DNA of 64,000 bases. Source: Pseudorasbora parva. Lineage: Eukaryota; Chordata; Actinopteri; Cypriniformes; Gobionidae. Of this stretch, positions 35,512 to 47,900 are shown in pieces. The translations under genes were made by a program, and so were the position numbers. The notes under the pieces are model-generated. The model did not search any database. It saw only the letters and a program-made list of their open reading frames with translations, and was not told the DNA's origin. The stretch's first letter is position 1. Each line of letters begins with the position of its first letter. The stretch spans positions 30,807,946 to 30,871,945 of the forward strand of contig NC_090186.1 in the NCBI RefSeq assembly GCF_024679245.1, written 5' to 3'.

Positions 35512-36336
35512 CAAGGGATAGAGAGCAAGGGATAGAGAATAAAGAGGAGAGAGGTAGAGAGAGGAATGGCAAGGGTGGGACCCAAGGGTTTGTAAATGTC
35601 CGTTGGGGAAATGGAGATTTGGAGAAATGGATTCGGAGAGGAAAAGGGGAATGTTGAGGAGAAAAGAGGATAATGAGAGGAGGAGAGGAAAAGAGTGGCC
35701 TCAATGAATAGGATTAGACTGGTCTCACCGTAAGGAGAGAGAGATGGAGAGAAAGAATGGAGGAAGGACACAGAGAGGATGGAGGACTGTGTGTGTTCAT
35801 CTCATACACTTCACATCACATATACAATGCATGATGGGAGGTACTTGACACAACGGTCTACACCATACTAAGTCTTTAATAACAGCAAGAGTTTTTTTTA
35901 ATACCCTGCGAGAAACAGCTGCTAATTAAACATATAAGAGACTTATCAAATGTGCAAAGCATAAAGTGTGCCATCAAAGTTACTGCTGATAAAAATGGGG
36001 ATTACTGGAAAACAGTTAGGTGCAACATTATACTGATTAATAAACATATCATGCAATTATTTCCCTTATTTTGAAAACCTAATCAATAAAAAAATAAAAA
36101 ATATAAAATTATTAAAACACCATGTGAAATACCTACAAACACGGTTAATAAAAAAATTTTACATTTAGAAAAAAAATACACACGCATATTTTAAAACATT
36201 TTATATGTAGGCTACTGTACCATTCACTTCATTTCATTAGTAAGAATTTTTTTTAAGATGAAGAAGAAAATTTGTTGCAAAAGATTTCTATCTACAATAA
36301 ATGCTCATCTATTTATCAAAGAATACTGTACAAATA
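35512..36336. other. No gene seen
   Basis: Purine-rich to about 35770, then AT-rich DNA without motifs. Confidence 0.5.
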
Positions 36337-36869
36337 TAGCCTAGAAATCTAGACGCACCCTAGGGGCAGCAAATTTAATTTGCCCGCAAGTGTCGTCTAG
36401 GAACTCTCAATACCCTTCTGAGCTGTATTCCTCACAATCTGGACGGGCCAATCACATCATGTATAGAGTTGGTGGGCGGGGCCATAATGACGACGGCCGA
36501 GTTGTGTTTGTGTGCTTCTAGTAAACACAGAAACTGGCGAACGGCGGCGGTCTTTCGAATCAGCTCTGACCGCGACTCTGGAAGACTCGGAGTTAAGCTT
36601 TTCTCTGAGAAAAGAACAAAGAACGGCACTGAAGTCATTCTTAAAAAGGGAAGATGTGTTCGGAGTTTAGCCGACCGGATACGGATACGAATGTTTAATC
36701 AGTCAGCGAGCTCTTTTTCACCTTCATTGCTCTGGTTGGTTGTAGCGCTATCCTATCGCGTGCAGAGGGAGTTTGAAAGACAACCGTTTATCCCGCCCCT
36801 CGGATTGAGCCCTGTCAATGGTGAGTTTCCAGACCAAACATCTTGATGTGGGTCTGGCTTGTCAGGCTA
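36337..36869. mobile_element. TAGCCT-ended element with 9-bp target duplication
   Basis: Flanked by the same 9 bases, GTACAAATA, at 36328-36336 and 36870-36878. Ends are TAGCCTAGAAATCTAGACG and, on the other strand, TAGCCTGACAAGCCAGACC. The interior has a 125-codon plus-strand frame without recognisable domain. A duplication of 8-9 bp fits MuDR, Merlin or hAT-type elements. Another copy begins at 63935. Confidence 0.82.
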
Positions 36870-36889
36870 GTACAAATAACGAATTGCTG

Positions 36890-37090
36890 CTGAAATTTTA
36901 GCTTTGCTATTACAGAAATGTATTAAACGTTAAAATATATTAAAATAGAAAATAGTATTTATATAAATTGTAATAATATTTCACTATTACTGTTTTTTCT
37001 GTATTTTCGATCAAATAAATGCAGCCTTGATGAGCAGAAGAGACTTCTTTCGAAACAGAAAATCTTAGACACCCCAAATTTTTATGAACA
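36890..37090. repeat. Family X repeat copy
   Basis: ATCAAATAAATGCAGCCTTG and CACCCCAAATTTTTATGAAC match family X blocks at 29440-31048. Confidence 0.6.
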
Positions 37091-37119
37091 GAAATGGCAT
37101 ATTAAAAAAAAATCCTCAG

Positions 37120-37455
37120 TTAAAGGTGCAGTGTGTGGATTTTAGTGCTGTCTAGCGGTGAGGTTGTGAATTGCAATCACCAACCTCTCAACCCTCACGT
37201 TCGAAGCACATATAGAGAAGCTGAGAGAACAGTGAGTGATTAGCCCAGTGTAGAGAAGTTAAGGGCTACTGTAGAAACATGACGGCTAAAAATGTTGATT
37301 CCACTGTAAGGGTGAAGATAGAAATGGCTCGTTCTAAGGTAATAAAAACATCACCGTACATTATGTAAGTTATGTCTTTATACACCACTGAAAACAGTTA
37401 TTATATTGCATTTCTGTCAGCAGATCCTTATCAATACTATACACTGCACCTTTAA
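37120..37455. mobile_element. Short TTAA element (AGGTGCAGTG)
   Basis: TTAA at 37120-37123 and 37452-37455; ends AGGTGCAGTGTGTGG and, on the other strand, AGGTGCAGTGTATAG. It is 328 bp between the duplications and non-coding. Its ends resemble the inner element at 60438-61126. Confidence 0.85.
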
Positions 37456-39097
37456 GAATGCAAACAAACAAAAAATCTAAACAAAAGAACAAGTATCAAG
37501 CTTTTTACTACTACAACGTTTTTTTACGCATCATTTCAGATACTCTAGAAAAGAGCCTGATCTTTCACCCTCTTCATAAAAACCAAAACAAGCAAAGCAA
37601 AACAAAACTCCTCTCTTCCTTAACTCTTTCCTGGCCCTTCTCCTCCTCTTCTCTGCACTCAAAAACCATCCACACACACAATCTGCCACATTTGAATCTT
37701 ACGGGCCTACGCTAACACTGTATGTGGTTTTGTTCATTGTAGAGGATGTTGTAGGCTCCTGGGCCGTACTGTTAAGAACGCCCCATCCCATGCCAGAACA
37801 CTTTTATCCTTTGTGCGTGGGTCAGTGGGCGCCCCCTGGGGGGAAATAACCCCCAGGATTAATGATATGCGTGACATGCATTGTGTGACCCCCGTGGGGT
37901 GTGGGGGTGACGCGGGGTTGGGTTATCTAAACTCCCCCTCATCTTGCCCTCAGCAAAGCCAGTCAACCTGCTAAAGAAATTCAAGAATGTGCATCGGAAT
38001 GTATCTGTGTGCGACTGTCGTTATGAGGCAGAGAGACTCAAAGCTGTGTTCAATAAATAAAGGGCAGAATCTGCCATTGTCTTCTCTACTGAGTCAAGTA
38101 CAAGACAAGTGGACAAAATGTCTAATGCAATATACATGATTGCTATGTTAAACAGGGAGTTTATTGCTTGGATATATTTATAATGGATTTTTATTTTTAT
38201 TTTTACAATTAATATAGATGTTTCCCTTAAACAAATTAATAAAAAATGTAATTGTAATAATAATTATAAATGCTATGTAAAATATCTAGAATTTACTTTT
38301 AAACTTAAAATAAAAATATTTGTTTAGGCAAACACACAAACCTCTAACATTTTGAAAACAATTCAAACATTTATTTAAAAATATAATTAATAAAATCAAA
38401 AAATATTCATTAATTTATACCAGAAATAATAACGATCACTGTGAGAATTATGGGAAATATGCCAAGGATTTATGCGTTTAATCCATAGCTTTCATGTGCC
38501 TTTAGAATAACCTGTGTGTCCCTGATTGCATATTCTGAGAGGGTTTTTTTAATGCGTGCATTGTACACCGGTACACTGGTGCACATTATTAATGAATTCA
38601 CACTTAAAGCCTTTCATGTTTTCTCCTCCTGTCACTCTCTCAGCATCCCTCCATCTGAGGCGGCGCGGTCCCTCGTTCCGGTTGAAAAAGAGGGGTAGGA
38701 GAGAAAAGGGGGCTTCACTTCACATCCAGTGCAGCATGAAAAACGGGTTCCTTCCCTTCACATGCAAATAGCATTACATAACTAGACAATCTGCTTGGGA
38801 GTCTAAAACTCACACGTAGTTTTGACGCACACACATACACACACAGTGAATAGAGAATGATGCCTTTATCCTGTATGTAAACATGCCTATTTTAGTTATT
38901 TGTAAAAGGTCAGACAAAGAAAATTGTTAGTTACACTGAGCTGAGATCAGCTTTAAAGCAGATGAATTATATATGCAAAATCAAAAACAGGGAGACACAA
39001 ACATATCTTTTCCTTGACTTCTTTGGTTTTTATACTGAGTTAATGCAAATTCCTATCACCTAACCCTAACTCATACGCATTTAAATGTTAAGATAAT
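37456..39097. other. No gene seen
   Basis: AT-rich in large part; 37735-37990 is more GC-rich with C and G runs. No recognisable coding or transposon structure. Confidence 0.45.
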
Positions 39098-40045
39098 GGG
39101 ATGTTGACAAAAGTTTTGGGACGCCTGTCTTTACATGCGCATGAACTTTCATGACATCCCATTCTTAATTCCTAAGGTTTAATAAGGAGTTGGCCCACCC
39201 TTTGCAGCTATAACAGCTTCAGTTCTTATGGGAAGGCTTTCCACAAGGATTGGGAGTGTGTTTATGGGAATTTTTGACCATTCTTCTAGAAGTGCATTTG
39301 TGAGGTCAGGCACTAATGTTGGACGAGTAGGCCTGGCTCATAGTCTCTGCTCTAGTTAATCTCAATAAGGTCAGAACAGCGTAAAGGCTAGTCAAGTTCC
39401 TCCACACCAAATTTGCTCATCTGTGTCTTTATGGACATTGTTTTGTGCACAAACTGTTCCCACAAAGTTGGGAGCATGAAATTGTCCAAAATGTCTTGGT
39501 ATGCTGAAGCATTAAGAGTTTCTTTCACTAGAACTAAGGGACCAAGCCCAAGTCCTGATAAATAACCCCACACCATAATCCATCCTCCACCAAACTTTAC
39601 ACTCGGCACAATGCAGTCAGACAAGTACCGTTCTCCTGGCAACTGCCAAACCCAGACTCGTCCATCAGATTGCCAGACAAAGAAGCGTGATTCATCACTC
39701 TAGAGAACACGTTTCCACTGCTCTAGAGTTCAGTTGCAGCATGCTTTCAACATTTGCATCCAACGCTTTGCATTGCACTTGATGTACTGTAAGCCTTGGA
39801 TGCAGCTGCTCGGAAAACCCATTCCATGAAGCTCTCTAAACTGTTCTTGAGGCCACACAAAGTTTGGAGGTCTGTAGCTATTGACAAAAAGTTGCCGACT
39901 TCTGTGCGCCTTAATATGCACTGACCTAACACTTTGTGGCTGAGTTGCTGTTGTTTCCAATTGCTTCCACATTTGTTATAATGCCACTAACAGTTGACCA
40001 TAGAATATATAGGTAGTGAGGAAATTTCACAAAAGGACTTGCTTA
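39098..40045 (-). pseudogene. Tc1-like transposase relic (family D)
   Basis: Minus-strand Tc1 relic of a fourth family. The segment 39388-39642 reads [60 protein letters not shown] and FGVEELD, the catalytic-domain order of that family. The N-terminal region follows around 39730-39990. The piece carrying the second catalytic Asp is deleted, and frames are broken throughout. Confidence 0.87.
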
Positions 40046-40437
40046 TTGATAATAATGATCATTATCAATAGTGATAATTATGAACTATTGATTAATTATC
40101 ATTATTGACACAATTTTCCAATTGCACTGTGGATAATGATTTGAGCAGTAAGTCATGACAACCTATGTTTTTACATTACTTTAACTCATCAAATAAAATT
40201 AGCCTCAATCTTTTGACATGTAAGAGGTCATTGTACTATAAAAAAACATCCATATGTTTCAGAACTCAAAACTTCCTTGTTAGTCCAAAAACAGCTTTTA
40301 TTGAAACCAAGCTCAGAACTAATATCAGCTTTTGCCACAGTATAGCGCAATAGTGTGACGAAATACCTCCTCTGCAGAAGAAAATCAATGCCTACTTCAG
40401 CATCATTGCATATTTGCCCCCGCCTACTGGCATGTTA
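40046..40437. other. AT-rich spacer with a CACTG-element fragment
   Basis: About 40160-40240 shares TATGTTTTTACATTACTTTA and ACTCATCAAATAAAAT with the interior of the element at 18687-18904. The GATAAT/ATTATC repeats near 40048-40110 are locally self-complementary. Confidence 0.5.
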
Positions 40438-41010
40438 TGCCCCTTTCACACTGCGATTCCGGCGAATCCACGGATAATGCGACCCGGCATTTGTTCCCGG
40501 GCCGCTAGATTTTGTCCATTCACACTGCCAGCGAAATACCGTAATATGTGCGCTTTTACACACAACCCGTAACGGTCCCGGAACGAGTTGACACGTGACA
40601 TCCGGATGTGACGTATAATGGCGAGCGATCTCAGCTTCAGTGCGGATAGTAAGGAGCTCCGTGGTCTCGACTTGTGTCCAGTTTGAGCACATTTCTGCTT
40701 GTTTAATTTTAGTTTCTTTTGTATACGAACACTCTCTGCTTTTAAAACACAGACTAGCTCTTCTGGCACTGCAGGGTTGTATTATTGAAAAAACAAGCTC
40801 TAGAAGTCGCACGATAACTACGTACACGTTGCGGCATTAGTTTTGTCTTTTGTTCACACAGCGCTCGTCCCGGGTCGAATCCCGCAATGTTACTAGGTCC
40901 CCGACCCGGGTTCAATTCGGTAATCAATTCCATGGTTGGTTTCACACAGAAGGCGACCCGGCAATGTTCCGGGAATATTGCGGGTCCGACGTGCAGTGTG
41001 AAAGGAGCTT
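40438..41010. mobile_element. Inverted-repeat element with CCTTTCACACTGC ends
   Basis: Left end GCCCCTTTCACACTGC, right end GCAGTGTGAAAGGAGC. Inside, CGACCCGG/CCGGGTCG-type blocks recur in opposite orientation near both ends. GC-rich and CpG-rich relative to its surroundings. I cannot fix the target duplication (possibly TTA). It is non-coding. Confidence 0.65.
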
Positions 41011-41361
41011 TAGTGAGATGACGAGGAGAGAAGAGAGATCCAGGATCACTGGACTAAAAATAACATTACCTTCCAAACGATCCTAATGCTAGGAAAGTGG
41101 TTACTGATTTTCAACTATGTGTATATCTCAGTGGAGCATTATTTGTTTGTGGATTATTTGGTAAATCAGTTGCAATTTCAGCACAGGCTTTGCAGGCTTT
41201 TTTCTTTAAGTAACATGAAAATAATCTGTAATTAAAATTTTAATCAATTACAGAAAGCAATAAAAATAATTTGATTTATAATCACTGGAGCTGTCAATCA
41301 CACTATTCAACAATGACACATGTCTACACTGTACAATGAATCTCTTACCATGATGAAAGTA

Positions 41362-41695
41362 CACTGTAAAAAATATTGTTGGTTTAACTTACAAAAGTGA
41401 GTAACCTGTTGCCTTTGAGTTTATTGAAATAAAAAAAATGAGTTGATACAATGAAGGAAATTGGTTTAATAAAAAGTAACTCAAAATATTATTGTATCTG
41501 AACCACATAAAAAATGTGATAAATCATGTTTCACTGCGTCATCACAAATAAAACACACACAATTAAAGTCTTTTAATAATATTAGGATAAAGTTGTCGCT
41601 TCTCAAAAATGTTCATTGTATTACTAAAATGTTTAATTTCAAAGAACTCAAAATTTTACGACAACCAGGTAACTTATTTTTTAAATAAGTGTAGT
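41362..41695. mobile_element. CACTG-ended element, second copy
   Basis: Starts CACTGTAAAAAATATTG and follows the element at 16883-17412 block by block (GTTGGTTTAACTTA, GAGTTTATTGAAATAAAA, ATCTGAACCACATAAAAAAT, ACAACCAGGTAACTTATTTT). It lacks the 129-bp duplication and the final ACAGTG. Confidence 0.75.
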
Positions 41696-42469
41696 GGTGT
41701 CAAACATGTTTGGCTATAATGATTGTTCAAAAACATGTTGTCAATAGATCTTTGGCGCTCTTCACTGAGCATTTACACAGATACACATGGGAGCATTTTG
41801 AAGCAGGCGTCTATCAGCAGCTCCGTCTATCAGCTGATATATTAGGGATCCGCAGATAGATGCCTGTCTTGCAGCCAATCACAGACATATATGTTGACAA
41901 CAGATGAAAGCATTAGTGAGAGCGCAGAAATCAATGTTGCAGTGACAAGATCACTGCATTCTTTTGCTCAACAGACATGACTGCCATTGGCTAAAATGCT
42001 CATCGCTGCAAAATGTTCATGTAACAGGAGTAAATCTAAATATAATGCAACAATCAAGACTTTTCACTATTAGTTAATCTCAGCAGCTAATATAGTAAAA
42101 GTCTTTAAGAAAGTTCAATACTTAATAATAGTACTTATTTCATATGCAAAGATGTTAGCCAATCACAGCTGGCGTTTACACTGCATTCACAGCAGACATA
42201 CCCCTTCAAACAGAGCTTTCAGAGCAAAGGGCTAAAATTAGGGTATTTCTAAATTGTAACAATATAAAAGATGTTTAAAAAAAATCATACTATGATTCAT
42301 ACTAACATTATAAGTTCATGATATGTTTAAGTGATTTAATATACTTTAAGTTGAAATGACAAGTAGAACCAAGTTGATTATACTTAATTTTAAGCTCCAA
42401 ATGGGTTAAAGTTTTTAGTTTAGGTGGAACTTTTGACAGTGACAGGGAAAAAAAAAATGCTTTTTCAGA
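41696..42469. other. No gene seen
   Basis: No coding signal or repeat structure that I recognise. Confidence 0.45.
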
Positions 42470-42885
42470 TTTATTCTGTGGACAAATCTTTCCTCAATCT
42501 TTAGATACATAAGTACATAAATGTACACACTTCCAAATGCCCTTGAATTTTAGTTTTTTTAGATTGTTAACTTCTGTGGACAAATCATTCCTCAATCTTT
42601 AGATACACAACTACATAAATGCATACAACACATACACACATTTCCAAAAGTCCTTGAAAAATAGCTTTTTTTCAAATTCAGTTAACTTCTGTGGAAAATC
42701 TTTCCACAAACTTTAGATACAAAACTATATAAATGCACAGACAACACATAGACACGTTTTTAAATGTCCTTGAAAATTTGCTGGGTTTTTTTTTTTTTCA
42801 GATGAATGTCTGTGGAAAAATCTTTCCTCAAATTTTAAATACATAAGTGCATAAAAGCATAAACGCAAACACGCACATACTGGGC
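42470..42885. repeat. Four-unit degenerate tandem repeat
   Basis: Units anchored on TCTGTGGA-AAATC-TTCC start at 42475, 42573, 42688 and 42809 (spacing 98, 115 and 121 bp). Each continues with CTTTAGATACA-AA-TA-ATAAATG and a CCTTGAA block. Divergence between units is substantial, so the array is not recent. Confidence 0.82.
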
Positions 42886-43380
42886 TTCTGGATGGGATGC
42901 AGTCAGGATGGAGAGAGTGGATGTGGTAATTGGATGAGTCAATGACTCTGCATGCTTTAAAAGAAGACGACGCCTCCCTCCACTGCGCTTTTCATCTTCT
43001 AATCATTTATTCATCCTTTTATTTTTGGATGAATGCTCATCTACCTCCTTCCTGTCTGTCTGTCTGTCTGTCCCTTGGCAGCTTTTATGATGAGATGGGA
43101 CATCTCGCACCCTCCCTCAGAACACACACGGAAGCAGACGATGAGGATTATGATGTAAAGGCGATGCTGAATATTGGGATTTTGGTTGATTTGAATTTGA
43201 TTCTGATTTTGAAATTCACGTTATTGTTTTAATACTTTGTCAATCAACATGCAGAGAGTTGCCCCATTTCAAATCCACACAAAAGCTGTGATTTATTAAA
43301 GGTTTGCATGTATAAAAACACAAGGACATTTGACAGTACGTGGACAAAATGCTTGAGCTGATACTTTAGCCACACCATCT
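42886..43380. other. No gene seen
   Basis: A 100-codon plus-strand frame at 42930-43232 has no recognisable motif. (CTGT)n occurs near 43053-43071. Confidence 0.4.
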
Positions 43381-43381
43381 A

Positions 43382-43647
43382 CACTCACCTAAAGGATTAT
43401 TATGGGCACCTGTTCAATTTCTCATTAGGCAAGGCAAGGCAAGGCAAGGCAAGGCAAGGCAAGTTTATTTGTATAGCACATTTCATACCCAATGGCAATT
43501 CAAAGTGCTTTACATAGAAATTAATTTAAACAGTGGTAACAAATGCATGAGAAAATAGAATACCATATGGACGAATAAAAAATAAAAAACAAGCATAGTT
43601 AAAACAGTTGAAAAGATAATAATAACAAATATATTAATAATAATAAT

Positions 43648-43699
<52 letters not shown>

Positions 43700-44847
43700 T
43701 TTAATGCAATTATCATTAATGCTATTATCTAATAAACCAATCACATGGCAGTTGATTGAATACATTTAGGGGTGTGGTCCTGGTCAAGACAATCTCCTGA
43801 ACTCCAAACTGAATGTCAGAATGGGAAAGAAAGGTGATTCAAGCTATTTTGAGCGTGGCATGGTTATTGTTGCCTACAATCACAATCTGCTTAGTTATTG
43901 GGATTTTCACGCACAACCTTTCTAGGGTTTACAAAGAATGGTGTGAAAAGGGAAAAAGATCCAGTATGCAGTAGTCCTGTGGGCGAAAATGCATACATTT
44001 TCGCCCACAGGCGAAATGGTGGGCCTTGGACTGAAATAACCACACGTTACAACCGAGGTATGCAGCGAAGCATTTGTGAAGCCACAACACGCATAACCTT
44101 GAGGCGGATGGGCTACAACAGCAGAAGACCCCATCGGGTACCACTCATCTCCACTACAAATAGGAAAAAGAGGCTACAATTTGCACAAGCTCACCAAAAT
44201 TGGACAGTTGAAGACTGGAAAAATGTTGCCTGGTCTGATCAGTCTCGATTCCTTTTGAGACATTCAGATGGTAGAGTCAGAATTTGGCATAAACAGAATG
44301 ACAACATGGATCCATCATGCCTTGTTACCACTGTGCAGGCTGCTGCTGGTGGTGGTGTAATGGTGTGGGGAGATGTTTTCTTGGCACACTTTAGGCCCCT
44401 TAGTGCCAGTGGGGCATCGTTTAAATGCCACTGCCTACCTGAGCATTGTTTCTGACCATGTCCATCCCTATATGACCACCATGTACCCATCCTCTGATGG
44501 CTACTTCCAGGAGGATAATGCACCATGTCACAAAGCTCAAATCATTTCAAATTGGTTTCTTGAACATGACAATGAGTTCACTGCACTAAAATGGCCCCCA
44601 CAGTCACCAGATCTCAACCCAAGCATTTTTGGGATATGGTGGAACTGGAGCTTCGTACCCTGGATGTGCATCCCACAAATCTCCATCAACTGCAAGATGC
44701 TATCCTATCAATATGGGCCATCATTTCTAAAGAATGCTTTCAGCACCTTGTTGAATCAATGCCATGTAGAATTAAGGCAGTTCTGAAGGCGAAAGGTGTT
44801 CAAACACAGTATTAGTATGGTGTTCCTTAAAATCCTTTAGGTGAGTG
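43382..44847 (+). pseudogene. Tc1-like transposon, family B, full length but inactive
   Basis: Complete element with TA at 43380-43381 and 44848-44849 and terminal repeats CACTCACCTAAAGGATT and its complement. The transposase gene starts near 43821 (MGKKGDS). The catalytic domain is readable as WTVEDWKNVAWSDQSRFLL, a tri-residue WSDQS block, the EDNAPCHK block and the C-terminal LVESMPCRIKAVLKAKG. Defects are: loss of part of the helix-turn-helix region, a small inverted duplication at 43976-44011, a one-base insertion near 44372, and a 4-bp deletion near 44622 that replaces NPIEH by NPSIF and removes the catalytic Glu. A retroelement tail is inserted in the 5' UTR. Confidence 0.92.
43433..43700 (+). 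mobile_element. CAAGG-repeat retroelement tail inserted in Tc1 5' UTR
   Basis: Starts with (GGCAA)5, then AAGTTTATTTGTATAGCACA, CAATTCAAAGTGCTTTACAT and an AATAAAAAATAAAAAACAAG stretch, and ends in (AAT)n and about 50 bp of (TA)n. The conserved TTTATTTGTATAGCAC block is the 3' end of a widespread fish SINE/LINE group. The family B copy at 7647 lacks it, which shows the insertion. Confidence 0.75.
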
Positions 44848-44849
44848 TA

Positions 44850-46300
44850 TGATTCCATTTGTAGATGTCCACATGATTCCAAATGTTTTAAAGATGTGTG
44901 TGACAGGCAAAGCTTAAAACAACTGTTTTAGTACAAAAGTTGATTGACAGGTAAGTAGGTGGTCCCTTGCTGTTGTCTGGGACGCATTAGCTTATCCGTT
45001 TATCAGGACGCATTAGTGTGTACACTACAAATGTGATGTGGCCACATGTGGGTCACGACTGGATCACAAAAGGTTTTAGGCCAGATATACAACTCTCTGA
45101 GTTTAAATTAAATGATCTGGAATGGATCTTAATATGTATGTAAACTGAATCATGTTGAACTATGGTACTTTTATCAATCATACTTAACTGATACATGAGA
45201 ACCAATGAGGGTCATTCTTGTGTGTCACGCCAACACATTTAAGCTTCTGTAATAACCAATGAGGTTTGTTCTCGCATATCAGGCAAGTACTGTTGATCGT
45301 CCGTTTACCATTTTTGAGCATTATCATTTTGCTGATCAATGTGAATAAAAAAGCCTAAATAAACTCTTCAGAAGATCAAAATAAACAGCTTGATTCATAT
45401 TAATTTATATCTCTTCAAGAACATTTTGAGGTGTCAGAGTTTTAGATGAATAGACTTTCAATGGAAGGACAGAAATCTCTCAGATTTCATTCAAAATATC
45501 TTCATTTGTATTTAGAAGATGAACTAAAGTCTTATGGGATCGGAGCAACATGATGGCGAGTAAATGATAAAAGAAATGTACATTTTTTACCCTTTAAAAT
45601 CTCAGAATTTGTGGTACATAGGCATACATATAAGAAAAATCAAGTGTACACCTGTATCTGAAAAGTTTTGTGCTCTCTAGTCTGTGGATGAGTGTTTACG
45701 TGAGTGAGTTTGTGCCTTCTCCCTTGTCTCTCTTGATCCGGCGTGTGTCAGTCTGAAGCCCAGAACGCATATCAAGTTACCGTGGGTAAGAGTAACCTCC
45801 TTCACACAGCGCCATTCAAAGCGCCGTCGCCAATCAGCCAGCCGTTTCAGACCCCTCTGTCTGTGGCATCAGGAAATGGGGCTCAATTGGAAGGAGGTCT
45901 GATTTTTTTTTTTCCCGCACTGCCTTTTATCCCTGCAAGCTTTGGATTGTAATCATTACACATCAGGTCAACAGACAGCAGCAATGCACTGATTACACTG
46001 GGCAACGGTTAATAGAGAGAGATGTAGGGAAAGAGGTTGTGGCAAGAATGACTTTCTCATTGGTGAGTGACAGATGAGATTCTCGGGCCTCAGACGCACT
46101 CGCAGAAGACTAATCATTCTGACCGCATAAGCAATCCCATCTGACGAGACTTTAATACAAAACACACATGGAGAACTAACACATAGCGCAGAAAAAAACA
46201 GACAAAAAGTGGTGGGAAATTGATGTGCTGGTTGTGACGTCACAAAATGTGAAGGAGATTTTATGTTCGTCTTATTTTCAACATTAAACTGGGAATCAAG
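44850..46300. other. No gene seen; TTAA-element remnant
   Basis: About 45430-45597 is the right end of a common TTAA element (GAACTAAAGTCTTATGGGAT, GGCGAGTAAATGAT, ending ACCCTTTAA). The stretch 45690-46240 looks like unique sequence without coding signal. Confidence 0.45.
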
Positions 46301-46309
46301 AAGCGTTAC

Positions 46310-46690
46310 GACTCAGTTAGTTTCATAGAATTCAAAGCATTTAGCATGATCAGTAAAGTCCAACTGATTCTGGAACAGATGATTATTTTGGCTTGATTCT
46401 TTGTAACGAATCAAAAACCTAGTGACCAGTGTCGTCTTGAAGAGATGACTCTAATGAATCAGTTCTTTTCAGGGAATCAAAAACATTACATGACCAGTGT
46501 GATCCAACAGACTCTCGTGATTCTTATGAGTCAGTTCTTTCAACAGAATCAAATACATAAAAGCAGTTCCAATAGGGTCCTCACAACATCGGTGCTCTGG
46601 CCCTAACTAGTGACCAGTATAGTCCAACCGATTCATGGATCATTCTTTTGAGACTTTTTTAGTGAATCAAAAGCATGCAGCATGACCCAG
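46310..46690. repeat. Diverged minisatellite, reverse orientation
   Basis: GAATCAAA-A-CAT anchors at about 46409, 46474, 46546 and 46666, with GACCAGT-T-GTCCAAC-like linkers. It is the reverse complement of the unit at 14955-15170. Confidence 0.7.
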
Positions 46691-47900
46691 GGATGCAAAC
46701 ACATGTATGGTCAAAAAAGAGAGAGGTATATCCTAGTCTATAATCTATATCTGTCCAACAGTTTACTGATCATTTGTTTCTTCACAGTTTTAAATTCCAG
46801 TTATTGTGCGTGTGATGCTAATGAGTCCTTGTGTTGTCACCCGACAGCTATAAACTCAAATCCACAGACCTTTATTTACAAGATCAAGTATTATATTATG
46901 GGAATATATGATCTTGGAGAGTTTTTATCTGCTGACTGTCGTAACCGAACGCGACGCGCTTTGAATGCGTGAACGGAGATGATGATTGCAGCGGAGGGAA
47001 GACGAGTTTCCGTCAACTTTAATTTAACGATGGAAATAATATTAATATAATATCCTTGTCCCGCACATTCAGCTATGGAAGGCTTTAGATGACTTTGTAC
47101 CAGTAAATCATAATATAAGAGTGATTGCTGAAGGATCATGTGACAATATATTTCTGATTATCTCACTAGTTACTGACTGGTTGAACATATTCATTCTGAA
47201 CACGCAGTAGGTTATACACTTGTAACGTAGGCCTACTGATCCGAGACTCAAACGATGCGGATTTAAACGCAGCTTTATTAAAGGGTAATTGCAGTCAAAA
47301 GACTGGCAGAAAGTCATACACATGCAAGCAGTCCGAACAGGAAAAAGGGTAATCCAGAGAACAGGCAAGTAGGCCAAAACCAAGAGACAAGAAACCAGGG
47401 AAACCGCTCAGAAAAGCAGTGACACAACAAACAAGACTTCACAATCAATATGGTTTATATAGTTAATGAGGTAAATGAGACACAGGTGTAAACAATACGT
47501 GCTGATGAGTCTGGGCAAAGGATTATGGGTAATGTAGTCTTTGATGGAATGACAGTCCATGGGGTGGTGAATCTCACTGGTGAATTGTGACGGGTCCAAA
47601 ATCCCCTCTGTAAAAACCTTTAACTCCAATACATCAACAAAATGAAACAAACATTTTGAACCTGGTTTAATCCAGTGTTCCGTTTTATCTTCTGGAAATG
47701 TATTATAATTGTATAATAGCAATTGTGCTCCTTATTATAATCAGAAATCCAATTATTAAATTCTTTACAATTCCCATACCTAATTACAACACACACATAA
47801 AAAAAGGTTTGACCACTGGTGATGTTTCCTCAGTATCACATAGGCCTACATCAAAATGGCTATTTTATACAATTCCTGCTGCAAACCGTCCCATAAAGTG
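46691..47900. other. No gene seen; possible repeat at 47235-47660
   Basis: The segment containing GCAGCTTTATTAAAGGGTAA, CAAGAGACAAGAAACCAGGG and GGTTTATATAGTTAATGAGG has the look of a fish LTR or DNA element tail, but I find no second copy or terminal repeat in the window. No coding frame. Confidence 0.35.

Noticed and set aside
40870..40960. Possible tRNA (GTCGAATCCCG resembles a B box)
   Set aside because: No A box at proper spacing and no cloverleaf; it lies in a GC-rich inverted-repeat element.
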